Of a DNA stretch of 64,000 nucleotides, positions 36,205 through 44,374 are shown one piece after another (the first letter of the stretch is position 1; each line of letters opens with the position of its first letter). This stretch comes from JAVBUP01 sp031555175. Its GTDB lineage: Bacteria > Bacillota_I > Bacilli_A > Erysipelotrichales > Coprobacillaceae. Both the position numbers and the translations under genes were made by a program. The DNA lies in contig JAVBUP010000048.1 in assembly GCA_031555175.1 (NCBI GenBank), positions 1 through 64,000 of the forward strand. Reading direction: 5' to 3'. The notes under the pieces are model-generated. The model was not told the origin of the DNA and made no database searches. It saw only the letters and a program-made list of their open reading frames with translations.

Positions 36205-37278
36205 TTATTGCTTATCTTTTTTGATTTCTTCTAACATTTCTTTAGTAACTGTTCTACAGAATTCAGTTAATAATTTTACTGTTGCATCGTAGTCATCTTC
36301 ATGAATCATTGTTCTATGTGAATGCATATAACGAGATGGTACAGATAATGTCATATTAACAACACCAGCTCCAACTTTATGAATTTCACCAGAATCAGTT
36401 CCACCAGCTGATAAAATATCAATAGTGTGACTTAATCCTAATTCATCACATAATTTTTCTAAATGCTTAAGTAATCCCGTATGAGCAATTACTGATCCAT
36501 CCATTGCACCTAGTACAACGCCACATCCCATTTTAACATCACCTTTAGGACCGCCAGGTAAATCTTTTGAGAAACACACATCTAATGCAAACGCGATATC
36601 TGGTTGAACCATTTGTCCAACAGTTTTCGCTCCACGTAAACCAACTTCTTCTTGTACAGTCCCAGCAGCATAGATATTAGCAGCTGTTTCAACACCTTTT
36701 AAATTACGTACAACATCAGTTGCGATTAATGCTCCAACTCTATCATCCCAAGCTTTGGCTAGTAAATATTTAGAGTTATTCATTACAGTAAATTCTGATA
36801 ATGGAGCTACTGGATCCCCAACTCTGACACCCAATGCTTCAACTTCTTCTTTATTAGCAACACCTAAATCTAAGTATTGCTCAGTTGGTGGTACTACCTT
36901 CATTCTTTCTTCCATCGTTGCACCATGAGGTGGTTTAGAACCAAATACTGCTTCTACCTTTTTACCATCACGAGTTGTGATTGTCATTTTATGAGCAGGA
37001 ATTACTTGTCCCATCCATCCCCCTACAGGATGAACTTTTACATACCCATCAGAATCAATTTCTTTGATGATAAACCCAATTTCATCAATATGTCCGGCGA
37101 TTAATACTTTTAAATCACTAGTTCCCTTATGAATACCTACTATTGAACCTAGGTTATCATAAATGATTTCATCCACATATCCTTCCATATAACTCTTCAT
37201 TACTCTAGTAGCTTCTTTTTCAAACCCAGAAATACCATCTGCTTGACAAAAAGCTTCCATCATTTTAATGTCTGCCAT
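36205..37278 (-). CDS. M42-family metal-dependent aminopeptidase
   Basis: The protein is 357 aa. Zinc/cobalt ligands and catalytic residues of the M42 family are visible: IAGHIDEIGFI, KAWDDRVGA, GTVQEEVGLRGA, ALDVCFS and the C-terminal VPSRYMHSHRTMIH. It is a tetrahedral cytosolic peptidase (glutamyl aminopeptidase/FrvX-like) that trims peptides released by the proteasome-like or Clp machinery. AAGGAGG is before the ATG. It stands alone with a terminator. Confidence 0.93.
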   Translation of the reverse strand: MADIKMMEAFCQADGISGFEKEATRVMKSYMEGYVDEIIYDNLGSIVGIHKGTSDLKVLIAGHIDEIGFIIKEIDSDGYVKVHPVGGWMGQVIPAHKMTITTRDGKKVEAVFGSKPPHGATMEERMKVVPPTEQYLDLGVANKEEVEALGVRVGDPVAPLSEFTVMNNSKYLLAKAWDDRVGALIATDVVRNLKGVETAANIYAAGTVQEEVGLRGAKTVGQMVQPDIAFALDVCFSKDLPGGPKGDVKMGCGVVLGAMDGSVIAHTGLLKHLEKLCDELGLSHTIDILSAGGTDSGEIHKVGAGVVNMTLSVPSRYMHSHRTMIHEDDYDATVKLLTEFCRTVTKEMLEEIKKDKQ

Positions 37279-37369
37279 TTATAAATCCTCCTTTTTCTTT
37301 TCCATCATTATACTACTTTCACACTAAATTTCAACCTTTTTACAAAGATTGTATACATTTATACAAAAG

Positions 37370-37395
37370 AAAAAATAATGCAATTTAATTGCATT
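37370..37395 (-). terminator. terminator of the lipoprotein gene
   Basis: AATGCAATT pairs with AATTGCATT and is followed by ATTTTTTC on the minus strand. A second GC-richer hairpin (GGGATGCA/TGCATCCC) lies at about 37417-37439. Confidence 0.65.
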
Positions 37396-37444
37396 ACTTT
37401 TATATATTTCAAGGAAGGGATGCAGGTGCAATGCATCCCCGATA

Positions 37445-38317
37445 TTATTTAGTAATATTTAATTGTACTTCTCTAAAAGATGAATAATTATCAAACTCTA
37501 TACTGTATAATCCGTCACCTAAATATAGAATTGGGAAGTTAAAAGTTCCTTCAGCTCCACTCCTTAATTCACTATCATAAGCTAATGTATTCTTAAAATA
37601 TGCGTTAACTGTTTCCACTCTACTTCCACTTGGACCATACACTGTGTAATAGAACATATTTATTTTACCAGTTGCTGTATTTGTGTTTTTTACCTTAACT
37701 GAAACCATGGCAACACTTTGACCATTTAAATCACTATATCTATTGTCTACTTTATTCCAAGTAATATCTCCAAATGTAAGTTCATAACCATCAAAAGTAA
37801 AAGTATCACCAAAACTTATTGTTTTTGGTTTAATATTATCCCTTTCAGCATTAGTTTCATCTGATACATCAAAACTCTTGCCAATATATTGATTACAAGC
37901 CTCAACCTTAGCTAGATCTTCATATATAGATTTTAGATATGAAACTGGTGAGTAATTATATGCTTTAGTAGACTTTACCAAATCACTAGCTAATGAGTTA
38001 TCATCAGCAAACTCGTAAAAGTATTTCCACTCTGTTCCATCCATTTTCCCATATACTTTAAAATTAGTTCCTTCATAAACATTAGATGTGAAATTGCTTC
38101 TAAATTCTTTATCTTTGAAACTAATTCCTACTGCTCCATCATCAGTTCCTTTATAAATTGTCTTTGTATATAAAGAGTCTCCCAAATCTTTATAATCAGT
38201 TCCAAACTGTTCAACAAATGCCATCTCACATTCTTCGATTGTATAATCTTTTGTCTTTGATCCACAGCCAACAGCAATACCTGATATTAAAAAACATACT
38301 ACTAATAATTTTTTCAT
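37445..38317 (-). CDS. hypothetical lipoprotein with Ig-like (DUF5067/DUF4352-type) domain
   Basis: The protein is 290 aa. MKKLLVVCFLISGIAVGC is a lipoprotein signal peptide. The C-terminal half (about 165-285) is beta-rich with SFGDTFTFDGYELTFGDITW and NGQSVAMVSVKVKNT, like the immunoglobulin-like DUF5067/DUF4352 domains of Gram-positive surface lipoproteins. The N-terminal half (about 25-150) is not recognised. ATG 38317 is chosen to start directly at the signal peptide. Role unknown. Confidence 0.75.
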   Translation of the reverse strand: MKKLLVVCFLISGIAVGCGSKTKDYTIEECEMAFVEQFGTDYKDLGDSLYTKTIYKGTDDGAVGISFKDKEFRSNFTSNVYEGTNFKVYGKMDGTEWKYFYEFADDNSLASDLVKSTKAYNYSPVSYLKSIYEDLAKVEACNQYIGKSFDVSDETNAERDNIKPKTISFGDTFTFDGYELTFGDITWNKVDNRYSDLNGQSVAMVSVKVKNTNTATGKINMFYYTVYGPSGSRVETVNAYFKNTLAYDSELRSGAEGTFNFPILYLGDGLYSIEFDNYSSFREVQLNITK

Positions 38318-38489
38318 ATTTTCATTTTCCTCTCTTCTAATTTCTCGTATTAGATAAATCAATTATAGCAGTCTACTTGTTAAATGTCCATACATTTTGT
38401 ATTTAATTCTTACAAATCGAAAATAATGAAAGGGAATACAAAAAAAATACTCATAGCTAATAAAATCTATTATCTATAAGTAGTCTTCA

Positions 38490-39110
38490 TTATTTATTTA
38501 TCTTGATTCTCAATACTGTCTTAAGTTTATCCACTTCAGTTTTCCTAAAATCACTGATATAAATTTCCTTATGTGTTTTATAACTACGATGATATCCTTG
38601 CGATTCTACATACTCTTCAAGTTTACTAAACGTAGCCGGCTCATCATCATATGAGCCAAGATGCATTATCTGTGCACATAGTCCTTCTGCCAATTCTTTG
38701 AAATAAACATTATCAATATCTATATCTTTTTTTACTTTCTTAGTCAATTCTTTGATTTCATTAAACTTGTCCTCAGTTATAAAATCTGGTTGCCTAATCA
38801 TCAAAGTCCATTTCAAATTACTTTTAAGATTTTTATTAAACCCCTTATCAATATCAATCAAATCCCACATCCCTTCTAATGGGAATACAGTATACTCTTG
38901 ATAGTCTTTAATCTCTATACCTTTTCTTGGTGCCATCTTTACACTATAACTCATTGTATATAATGATTGAATCGCTTTCTGAAAGTTCTCACTTTGTGGT
39001 TCACCTTTTCCATCGATCATAACATATTTCATCTTTGGTATTTCAATAAGCATAGGACTTTTAGGTAGGTATATATCTTTATAATCTTTCTTATAATCTA
39101 TTTTTGCCAT
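38490..39110 (-). CDS. GyrI-like small-molecule-binding protein
   Basis: The protein is 206 aa. It is a standalone GyrI-like domain: MLIEIPKMKYVMIDGKGEPQ at the start, then YTVFPLEGMWDL, LKWTLMIRQPDFIT and the end KTHKEIYISDFRKTEVDKL. Such proteins bind or hydrolyse hydrophobic molecules; no DNA-binding domain is present. Its ATG is one base after the manA stop codon and has no own ribosome site, so it depends on translation of manA. Confidence 0.8.
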   Translation of the reverse strand: MAKIDYKKDYKDIYLPKSPMLIEIPKMKYVMIDGKGEPQSENFQKAIQSLYTMSYSVKMAPRKGIEIKDYQEYTVFPLEGMWDLIDIDKGFNKNLKSNLKWTLMIRQPDFITEDKFNEIKELTKKVKKDIDIDNVYFKELAEGLCAQIMHLGSYDDEPATFSKLEEYVESQGYHRSYKTHKEIYISDFRKTEVDKLKTVLRIKINK

Positions 39111-39111
39111 A

Positions 39112-39993
39112 TTATACACTTGACACTATTACTGTCAATTCTCCTTTCAACACAAAAGACTTTACTTCAGCTGTAACAATAAAACTAGTCCCTGTCACAA
39201 CATTGTTAGAATCCACTGTTCCAAAACCATTAACTACTGTAACTAATAAAAATGGTTTATCATTTTTAATCTCATATTTACCATTAATCTCATACTTAGT
39301 TATTGTAAAAAAATTATTTTGTATGAACTGCGTTATCTTATTATCATTACTCTCAATTACATCAATCACATTCTCATATGGCTTAGACGGTATAGTAATT
39401 ACATTTAGTGATCTTGCCAAATTTAACTCCCTTAACTTACCATTTTTATCTTTACGATCATAGTCATATAGTCGATATGTTATATCCGAAGACTGCTGGA
39501 TTTCATATATATAACATCCTGCACCTATTGAATGTATTGTCCCAGCTTCAATATAAAAGAAATCATCTTTCTTAACCGCTATAGGAGTCAACAACTGGTC
39601 ATACTCATTTTTCTCAATGTATGATATTAATTGTTTTTTAAATAACGCATTATGACCTACAGTAATTGTTGCATTATGTTCACAATCAACAAGATACCAG
39701 CATTCATTCTTTCCTAGACTATCCTCATGAAATTTTGCGTATGCATCATTTGGATGAACTTGTACACTTAATTTATCTTTCGCATCAATAAATTTTGCCA
39801 ATAATGGGAACTCATCACCCTCTATATTTCCAAACAATTCTCTATTATTTTTCCACACCTCTGACAGAGTTTTATCTTTAAAATCACCATTAATTATTTT
39901 GCAATCACCATTCTTATGTGCGGAAATCGCCCAACTTTCACTACCCCAAACCATCTCTTTAAAGATTGGCTCCAAAAATATATATTTATCCAT
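39112..39993 (-). CDS. manA: mannose-6-phosphate isomerase, class I
   Basis: The protein is 293 aa. Cupin-fold zinc enzyme linking fructose 6-phosphate and mannose 6-phosphate. KLSVQVHPNDAYA (Gln/His zinc ligands), KNECWYLVD (Glu ligand), IEAGTIHSIG (His ligand) and YEIQQSSDITYRLYD (catalytic Arg) are complete. GGGAGAGG stands before ATG 39993. It can feed mannose 6-phosphate to the mutase and manC of the polysaccharide cluster at 55-62 kb, though it is 16 kb away. Confidence 0.93.
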   Translation of the reverse strand: MDKYIFLEPIFKEMVWGSESWAISAHKNGDCKIINGDFKDKTLSEVWKNNRELFGNIEGDEFPLLAKFIDAKDKLSVQVHPNDAYAKFHEDSLGKNECWYLVDCEHNATITVGHNALFKKQLISYIEKNEYDQLLTPIAVKKDDFFYIEAGTIHSIGAGCYIYEIQQSSDITYRLYDYDRKDKNGKLRELNLARSLNVITIPSKPYENVIDVIESNDNKITQFIQNNFFTITKYEINGKYEIKNDKPFLLVTVVNGFGTVDSNNVVTGTSFIVTAEVKSFVLKGELTVIVSSV

Positions 39994-40130
39994 TTTTATT
40001 ACCTCTCCCTTATTATACATTTTTTATAAATTAAAAAAAGAATATTAAAACATTAACTCCTTGATACTTAACAATTTCTATAATTAATCTACTTGAATAA
40101 TCAATATTTGTTGCGTAAACAAAAACAACC

Positions 40131-40625
40131 TTAATAGTTGTTCTCTTGTCTTTCATGGTTTACTTTATTCTTTTCAATATATGCTTGATAGATATCTTCT
40201 TTACTAAATCCTAAAATCTTGCCAAGGGCAAAATACATATCTATTAACATATAATAATTATCTTTTGTGTTATTAACCCTTAGTTCTTGAACAATGCCAA
40301 AAATATCATTAAATAATTGTGTCTTGTTCTTATCAGTAGGCAAAACATCTATAATCTCTCTATCTTGATTAATCTTCATATCAAGACCTAATGACAAAAT
40401 AAAGTGTACTCCATCTACATATTCTTCCAGTATTACACTTCTCTTTGAAGGACCTTTCAAACTCCAATACTTAAAACATCTTGTTTCATTAGCTAATTCA
40501 CCAAGCTCAACTAATAAAGCTAAGACTCTCTCTTCAAATAAATTATGTCCATGTAGATTATGCTGCGTAATTATATGATCATTTAATCCTTTTTGCATAG
40601 TATACATTTTTTGTAAATTAAACAT
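40131..40625 (-). CDS. dimeric dUTP diphosphatase
   Basis: The protein is 164 aa of the all-alpha dUTPase/MazG-like superfamily. LLVELGELANE (ExxE metal site) and ILEEYVDGVHFILSLG (ExxD metal site), with the lid-like NETRCFKYWS between them, match the dimeric dUTPases. It removes dUTP so uracil is not built into DNA and gives dUMP for thymidylate. GGGGGG before the ATG. Usual length is 160-180 aa. Confidence 0.88.
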   Translation of the reverse strand: MFNLQKMYTMQKGLNDHIITQHNLHGHNLFEERVLALLVELGELANETRCFKYWSLKGPSKRSVILEEYVDGVHFILSLGLDMKINQDREIIDVLPTDKNKTQLFNDIFGIVQELRVNNTKDNYYMLIDMYFALGKILGFSKEDIYQAYIEKNKVNHERQENNY

Positions 40626-40702
40626 GTTTATCCCCCCAATAATAGATATTGTACCATATTTATAAATAAAGAAAAAGGTGAGTTTTTCTCACCTTAATGC
40701 CT

Positions 40703-42313
40703 TTACTTTTCAATGGAAAACGAAGTTTTACTTATATACGTACCTTTATTCTCTCTTAGCTTATATTCTATCTCTACGATGCCACTATAATGTGTGGCAT
40801 CTATTCCAATATCTTTATCAGTAAGAGAATTTTTAATTTCACTTAAAGGAATCATTATATAATCATTTCCATCAAATAATACATGTTTAAGTGTACTACC
40901 AGGTATTGTCTTTGTGTAAAATAATCTAGTTGTATTCTCTGGAGTATCAACAGTCATTTTCACAACTACACTCTCATAAAGATCAATTGTAATTTCACCA
41001 TATTCTTTAGGATCGCCAAATTCATAGTTATGTAATGATACTCCATCGATTGTATAAAATTCATTGCTAATTGCTAAAACTGACTGCTTTGAAGCATTAT
41101 CATACATTATATGCACATAGCTCTCTATTTTTTTAATAGGCATTGGGTAAGAATAGAAAGTAGTATTAATTTTATCGATTTGGATCCAATACATGCATTC
41201 AAATACCTTTGCTCCCTTACTATCTTTAACTACCAAACCAATAATGTTTTGACCAATTTTTAAACCAGTATTACCAGTAACTTCATACGTGTAACTTTTA
41301 TCAGTAAGTTCAATTTTAACATCTACGCTTGTAATTCCACCGGGCAGAGCTAATATATGCCCCCCTAGATAATCGCTCTTAGGTATTGTCACATTATTTA
41401 TTGTGAATGATTTAATAGGAATAGTTTTAGTACTTCCTGTACCACTGTTACTTTTTGAACCCCCAGTTTCACTCCCTCCATTTGAAGATGTACCATCATC
41501 TTTAGAGTCATTGCCTGCGTCAGTTCCTTGAGTATTTACAATATATTTATCATTTGGGTAAATATGATCTTTATTATATCCAATTTCTGATAACACTGAA
41601 CTTAGCGCATTAACTGGGCGTTCATCAGTAAGATAGACAACTTTATTATCATTTATCAACTTTTCTATTGCAGTTGACAATGACTCTGCAGAAATAGACA
41701 TTCCGATTGATGCATTATCAGAAGCCAAACTTGCCATACCTAATAACTCACCTTTATCATTAATAACTGGACCACCTGAACATCCGGGATTCATTTGTGC
41801 ATCAGTTTGTAAATACTCTATACCTCCTGAACTCCTTTTAGCAGATAGCACACCAGCAGTTATAGTTGCACTTCCTTCAATGTTATATGCATAACCAATT
41901 GAGTAAATAGAGTTTGTTAAACGCAAACTAATTGTTTCTCCAAAATACATTGCTTTTACAGTAGGGTTATCCACACTCAAAATAGCAACATCACTTAATA
42001 AATCATTTGAAACTAAAATGGCATCTTTATTTGATCCATCGGGAAAATCTACACTAATTTTCCCCTCTATATCAACATTATGGCTATTGGTAATTAAGTA
42101 GCCAGATTCATGAAAAAATCCAGTTCCTACTATTACACCTCCAGTAGTCACATTAGTAATTTTCACTACATTATCCTTTATTAAATCGGCTGCCGAAGCA
42201 CTATTCCCTTGTTCGAAGGGAATTATCTTCTCAATCTTTTCTGTCTTTACAGTTTTAGAACATCCAATTAAAAATAACATTGAAACTCCAATATATAAAA
42301 TTAGTCTTTTCAT
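40703..42313 (-). CDS. HtrA/DegP-like serine protease lipoprotein
   Basis: The protein is 536 aa. MKRLILYIGVSMLFLIGC is a lipoprotein signal with Cys18. The trypsin-like S1C domain has a full triad: His78 in ITNSHNVD, Asp108 in LLSDVAIL and Ser179 in MNPGCSGGPV. No PDZ domain follows; instead there is a Ser/Gly/Thr-rich linker (about 260-295) and a beta-rich C-terminal domain (about 300-530), not recognised. It likely handles misfolded or surface proteins outside the cell. Confidence 0.88.
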   Translation of the reverse strand: MKRLILYIGVSMLFLIGCSKTVKTEKIEKIIPFEQGNSASAADLIKDNVVKITNVTTGGVIVGTGFFHESGYLITNSHNVDIEGKISVDFPDGSNKDAILVSNDLLSDVAILSVDNPTVKAMYFGETISLRLTNSIYSIGYAYNIEGSATITAGVLSAKRSSGGIEYLQTDAQMNPGCSGGPVINDKGELLGMASLASDNASIGMSISAESLSTAIEKLINDNKVVYLTDERPVNALSSVLSEIGYNKDHIYPNDKYIVNTQGTDAGNDSKDDGTSSNGGSETGGSKSNSGTGSTKTIPIKSFTINNVTIPKSDYLGGHILALPGGITSVDVKIELTDKSYTYEVTGNTGLKIGQNIIGLVVKDSKGAKVFECMYWIQIDKINTTFYSYPMPIKKIESYVHIMYDNASKQSVLAISNEFYTIDGVSLHNYEFGDPKEYGEITIDLYESVVVKMTVDTPENTTRLFYTKTIPGSTLKHVLFDGNDYIMIPLSEIKNSLTDKDIGIDATHYSGIVEIEYKLRENKGTYISKTSFSIEK

Positions 42314-42781
42314 TTTCCCACCTCAACATAAATATACCATTTACTTGTTTATTTTGCAATCACATGATACATGGCAAAACTGGGTAATAAAATAGCAAAA
42401 TTTCTAATAATTGCAATAATAATATTAACACTAAAACCAATGTTGTTGCTCTTAACTATCTGAATTTTCTATACTTCACCAATTAATGTAATAGTATCCT
42501 TAACAGATTACAGTTTATCAGCTACTTCTTTAGAGTAGTGATGCTTAAATATCTCAACAGTGGTTTCTTGCATAGTTGGAAAGGCACTACATAGCTCGTC
42601 AATTCCTCATCGGTATCTGTATTAAACAATGTCGGCGAAATAATTATTTAAAATGTATATGTTTAGGCGGCGACTTGATAACTAAAAATGAACACAAAAC
42701 CACAACTGCATTCTAGGAGTCTTCAATAAGGAAAGAAAATATAATTTCAAAAAAAAAGTGAGTATAACTCACTATTATTGA
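42314..42781. pseudogene. non-coding gap with a decayed gene remnant
   Basis: 468 bp without an intact gene. On the minus strand, about 42508-42625, one frame reads CSAFPTMQETTVEIFKHHYS and then KEVADKL-stop, and the frame just before it reads DTDEELTSY, as if one frameshift separates two parts of one old gene. The family is not recognised. The last 20 bp hold a weak hairpin GTGAGTATAACTCAC before the rplT stop, a likely terminator. Confidence 0.35.
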
Positions 42782-43378
42782 CTATTTTAAAGCAGCAATT
42801 AAATCAGCTTTTTTCATTGCAGAGATACCAGTGATACCTTTTGCTTTAGCCATTTCTTTTAATTCAGCTACTGTTAAAGATTCTAAATCAGCTTTTGGTT
42901 CAGCTTTTACTTCTTTAACTTCTTTTTTAGCTTCTTTTTCAACTTTTACTTCTTTAGCTACTTTTACTTCAGTCTTTTCAACTTTAGCTGGTTTAACTTC
43001 AGTTTTAGCAACTGCTTTTGGATTTTCTAAAGCCTTTTTTGCTTGATTGCAAATCGCTTCAAATCCTTTTGAATCATGAATTGCAATCTCAGATAACATT
43101 TTTCTGTTAATTTCAATTCCAGCGATTTTTAATCCATGCATTAATTTTGAATATGATAAATCATTCATTCTAGCTGCAGCATTGATACGAGCAATCCATA
43201 ATTGTCTCATTTCACGTTTTAATGCTTTTCTATCTCTATAAGCATAAACTAATGATTTCATTACTTGTTCATGAGCTGTCTTATAAAGTGTATGTTTTGA
43301 TCCATAGTATCCTTTTGCTAATTTTAATACTTTCTTTCTTCTGCGTCTTGTTGTAAATCCGCCTTTAACTCTTGCCAT
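42782..43378 (-). CDS. rplT: ribosomal protein L20 with C-terminal Rho_N/SAP-like extension
   Basis: The protein is 198 aa; L20 is usually about 118 aa. Residues 1-115 are normal L20 ([23 protein letters not shown] and [18 protein letters not shown]). Residues 118-163 are a Lys/Glu/Val-rich repeat-like linker, and residues 164-198 ([20 protein letters not shown], then [11 protein letters not shown]) match the Rho N-terminal/SAP-like helix-turn-helix that binds nucleic acid. No frameshift or stop separates the parts. L20 is needed for early 50S assembly and often represses its own operon. Confidence 0.93.
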   Translation of the reverse strand: MARVKGGFTTRRRRKKVLKLAKGYYGSKHTLYKTAHEQVMKSLVYAYRDRKALKREMRQLWIARINAAARMNDLSYSKLMHGLKIAGIEINRKMLSEIAIHDSKGFEAICNQAKKALENPKAVAKTEVKPAKVEKTEVKVAKEVKVEKEAKKEVKEVKAEPKADLESLTVAELKEMAKAKGITGISAMKKADLIAALK

Positions 43379-43404
43379 TTTTGTGACCTCCTATTTCCTA
43401 TCTC

Positions 43405-43599
43405 TTATAATAAAACTCTTGATTTAATTCTCTTATAATCAGATGGTGAAATAAGAGACGCTTTTCTTAAATTGCGTTTTTGTTTTTGTGTTTTGTTAGC
43501 AAACATATGTGAAGTATATGCTCTTCCGCGTTTTAATTTTCCGCTTCCAGTTCTTTTTAAGCGTTTTTTAAGTCCGCTATGTGATTTCATTTTTGGCAT
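43405..43599 (-). CDS. rpmI: ribosomal protein L35
   Basis: The protein is 64 aa, usual length. [20 protein letters not shown] and [22 protein letters not shown] are standard for L35 of the 50S subunit. It lies between infC and rplT as in nearly all bacteria. Confidence 0.97.
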   Translation of the reverse strand: MPKMKSHSGLKKRLKRTGSGKLKRGRAYTSHMFANKTQKQKRNLRKASLISPSDYKRIKSRVLL

Positions 43600-43619
43600 G
43601 ATAAATTTCTCCTTTAAAT

Positions 43620-44153
43620 TTATTTTTTCTTTGGTGCTAATATCATTGATAATGATCTACCTTCAAGTTTCATCGGTTTTTCAATCAATACATCATCTTT
43701 AACTTGTTCTAAGAAATTAGTAAGAACTCTTTGACCAATATCAATATGAGCCATTTGACGTCCTCTAAATTCTACAGATACTTTAACTTTATCACCATGT
43801 TCAATCCATTTTTTTGTATTGTTAACACGTGTGTTAAAATCTCCAATATCAATAGAAGGAGACATCTTACATTCCTTAAGAACGATAATTTTTTGATTTT
43901 TTCTCATTTCTTTTTGTTTCTTTTGTTGTTCAAAACGGTATTTACCGTAATCCATAATACGACATACTGGTGTTGGTGCATTTGGCGCCACACACACTAA
44001 GTCCAAATTATCATTCTCGGCTAAACGTAGGGCATCAAATCTTGATTTAACTCCTATTTGTTCTCCATCTTTTCCAATAACTAAAACTTCTTTGAAACGA
44101 ATCGATTCATTTACTAATTCTCCAGAATTACTTTGAAACTTATTATTACTAAT
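43620..44153 (-). CDS. infC: translation initiation factor IF-3
   Basis: The protein is 177 aa. It binds the 30S subunit, checks the initiator tRNA and keeps subunits apart. [20 protein letters not shown] is the N-domain; [21 protein letters not shown] the linker; [17 protein letters not shown] the C-domain. The start is a rare ATT: GGAGGTGG at about 44159-44166 fits ATT 44153 (or ATT 44156), while upstream ATGs have no ribosome site. Rare AUU starts allow IF-3 to limit its own translation. Confidence 0.93.
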   Translation of the reverse strand: MSNNKFQSNSGELVNESIRFKEVLVIGKDGEQIGVKSRFDALRLAENDNLDLVCVAPNAPTPVCRIMDYGKYRFEQQKKQKEMRKNQKIIVLKECKMSPSIDIGDFNTRVNNTKKWIEHGDKVKVSVEFRGRQMAHIDIGQRVLTNFLEQVKDDVLIEKPMKLEGRSLSMILAPKKK

Positions 44154-44181
44154 AATAGCCACCTCCAAGTGTTTATTAAAT

Positions 44182-44320
44182 AAAAAGTGAGTGCATAGCA
44201 CCCACATTATATCTTCATAATAAAACTTACATACAAGTTCAATTAATCGTGACATTTGCCTATCATCAATAACGATCAGGCGAGAAACAGGTGCTTCTTC
44301 TTTCCACTACATTTCATTTA
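44182..44320 (-). promoter_or_regulatory. infC leader with attenuator (L20-leader type)
   Basis: The minus-strand leader of about 140 nt ends in GUGGGUGC-uau-GCACUCAC followed by UUUUUAUUU (44182-44205), an intrinsic terminator just before the infC ribosome site. In Bacillota the infC leader is bound by L20 to cause termination. The upstream part has AAGAAGAAGCACCUG. Assignment to L20 is by position and form. Confidence 0.7.
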
Positions 44321-44327
44321 CTTGTAT

Positions 44328-44356
44328 ATACTACACTATTTGTATAAGTATGTCAA
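44328..44356 (-). promoter_or_regulatory. infC operon promoter
   Basis: On the minus strand TTGACA (44351-44356), 17-bp spacer, TAGTAT (44328-44333): a consensus -35 with good spacing. Confidence 0.75.
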
Positions 44357-44374
44357 CATTTTTTATAATTTTAG

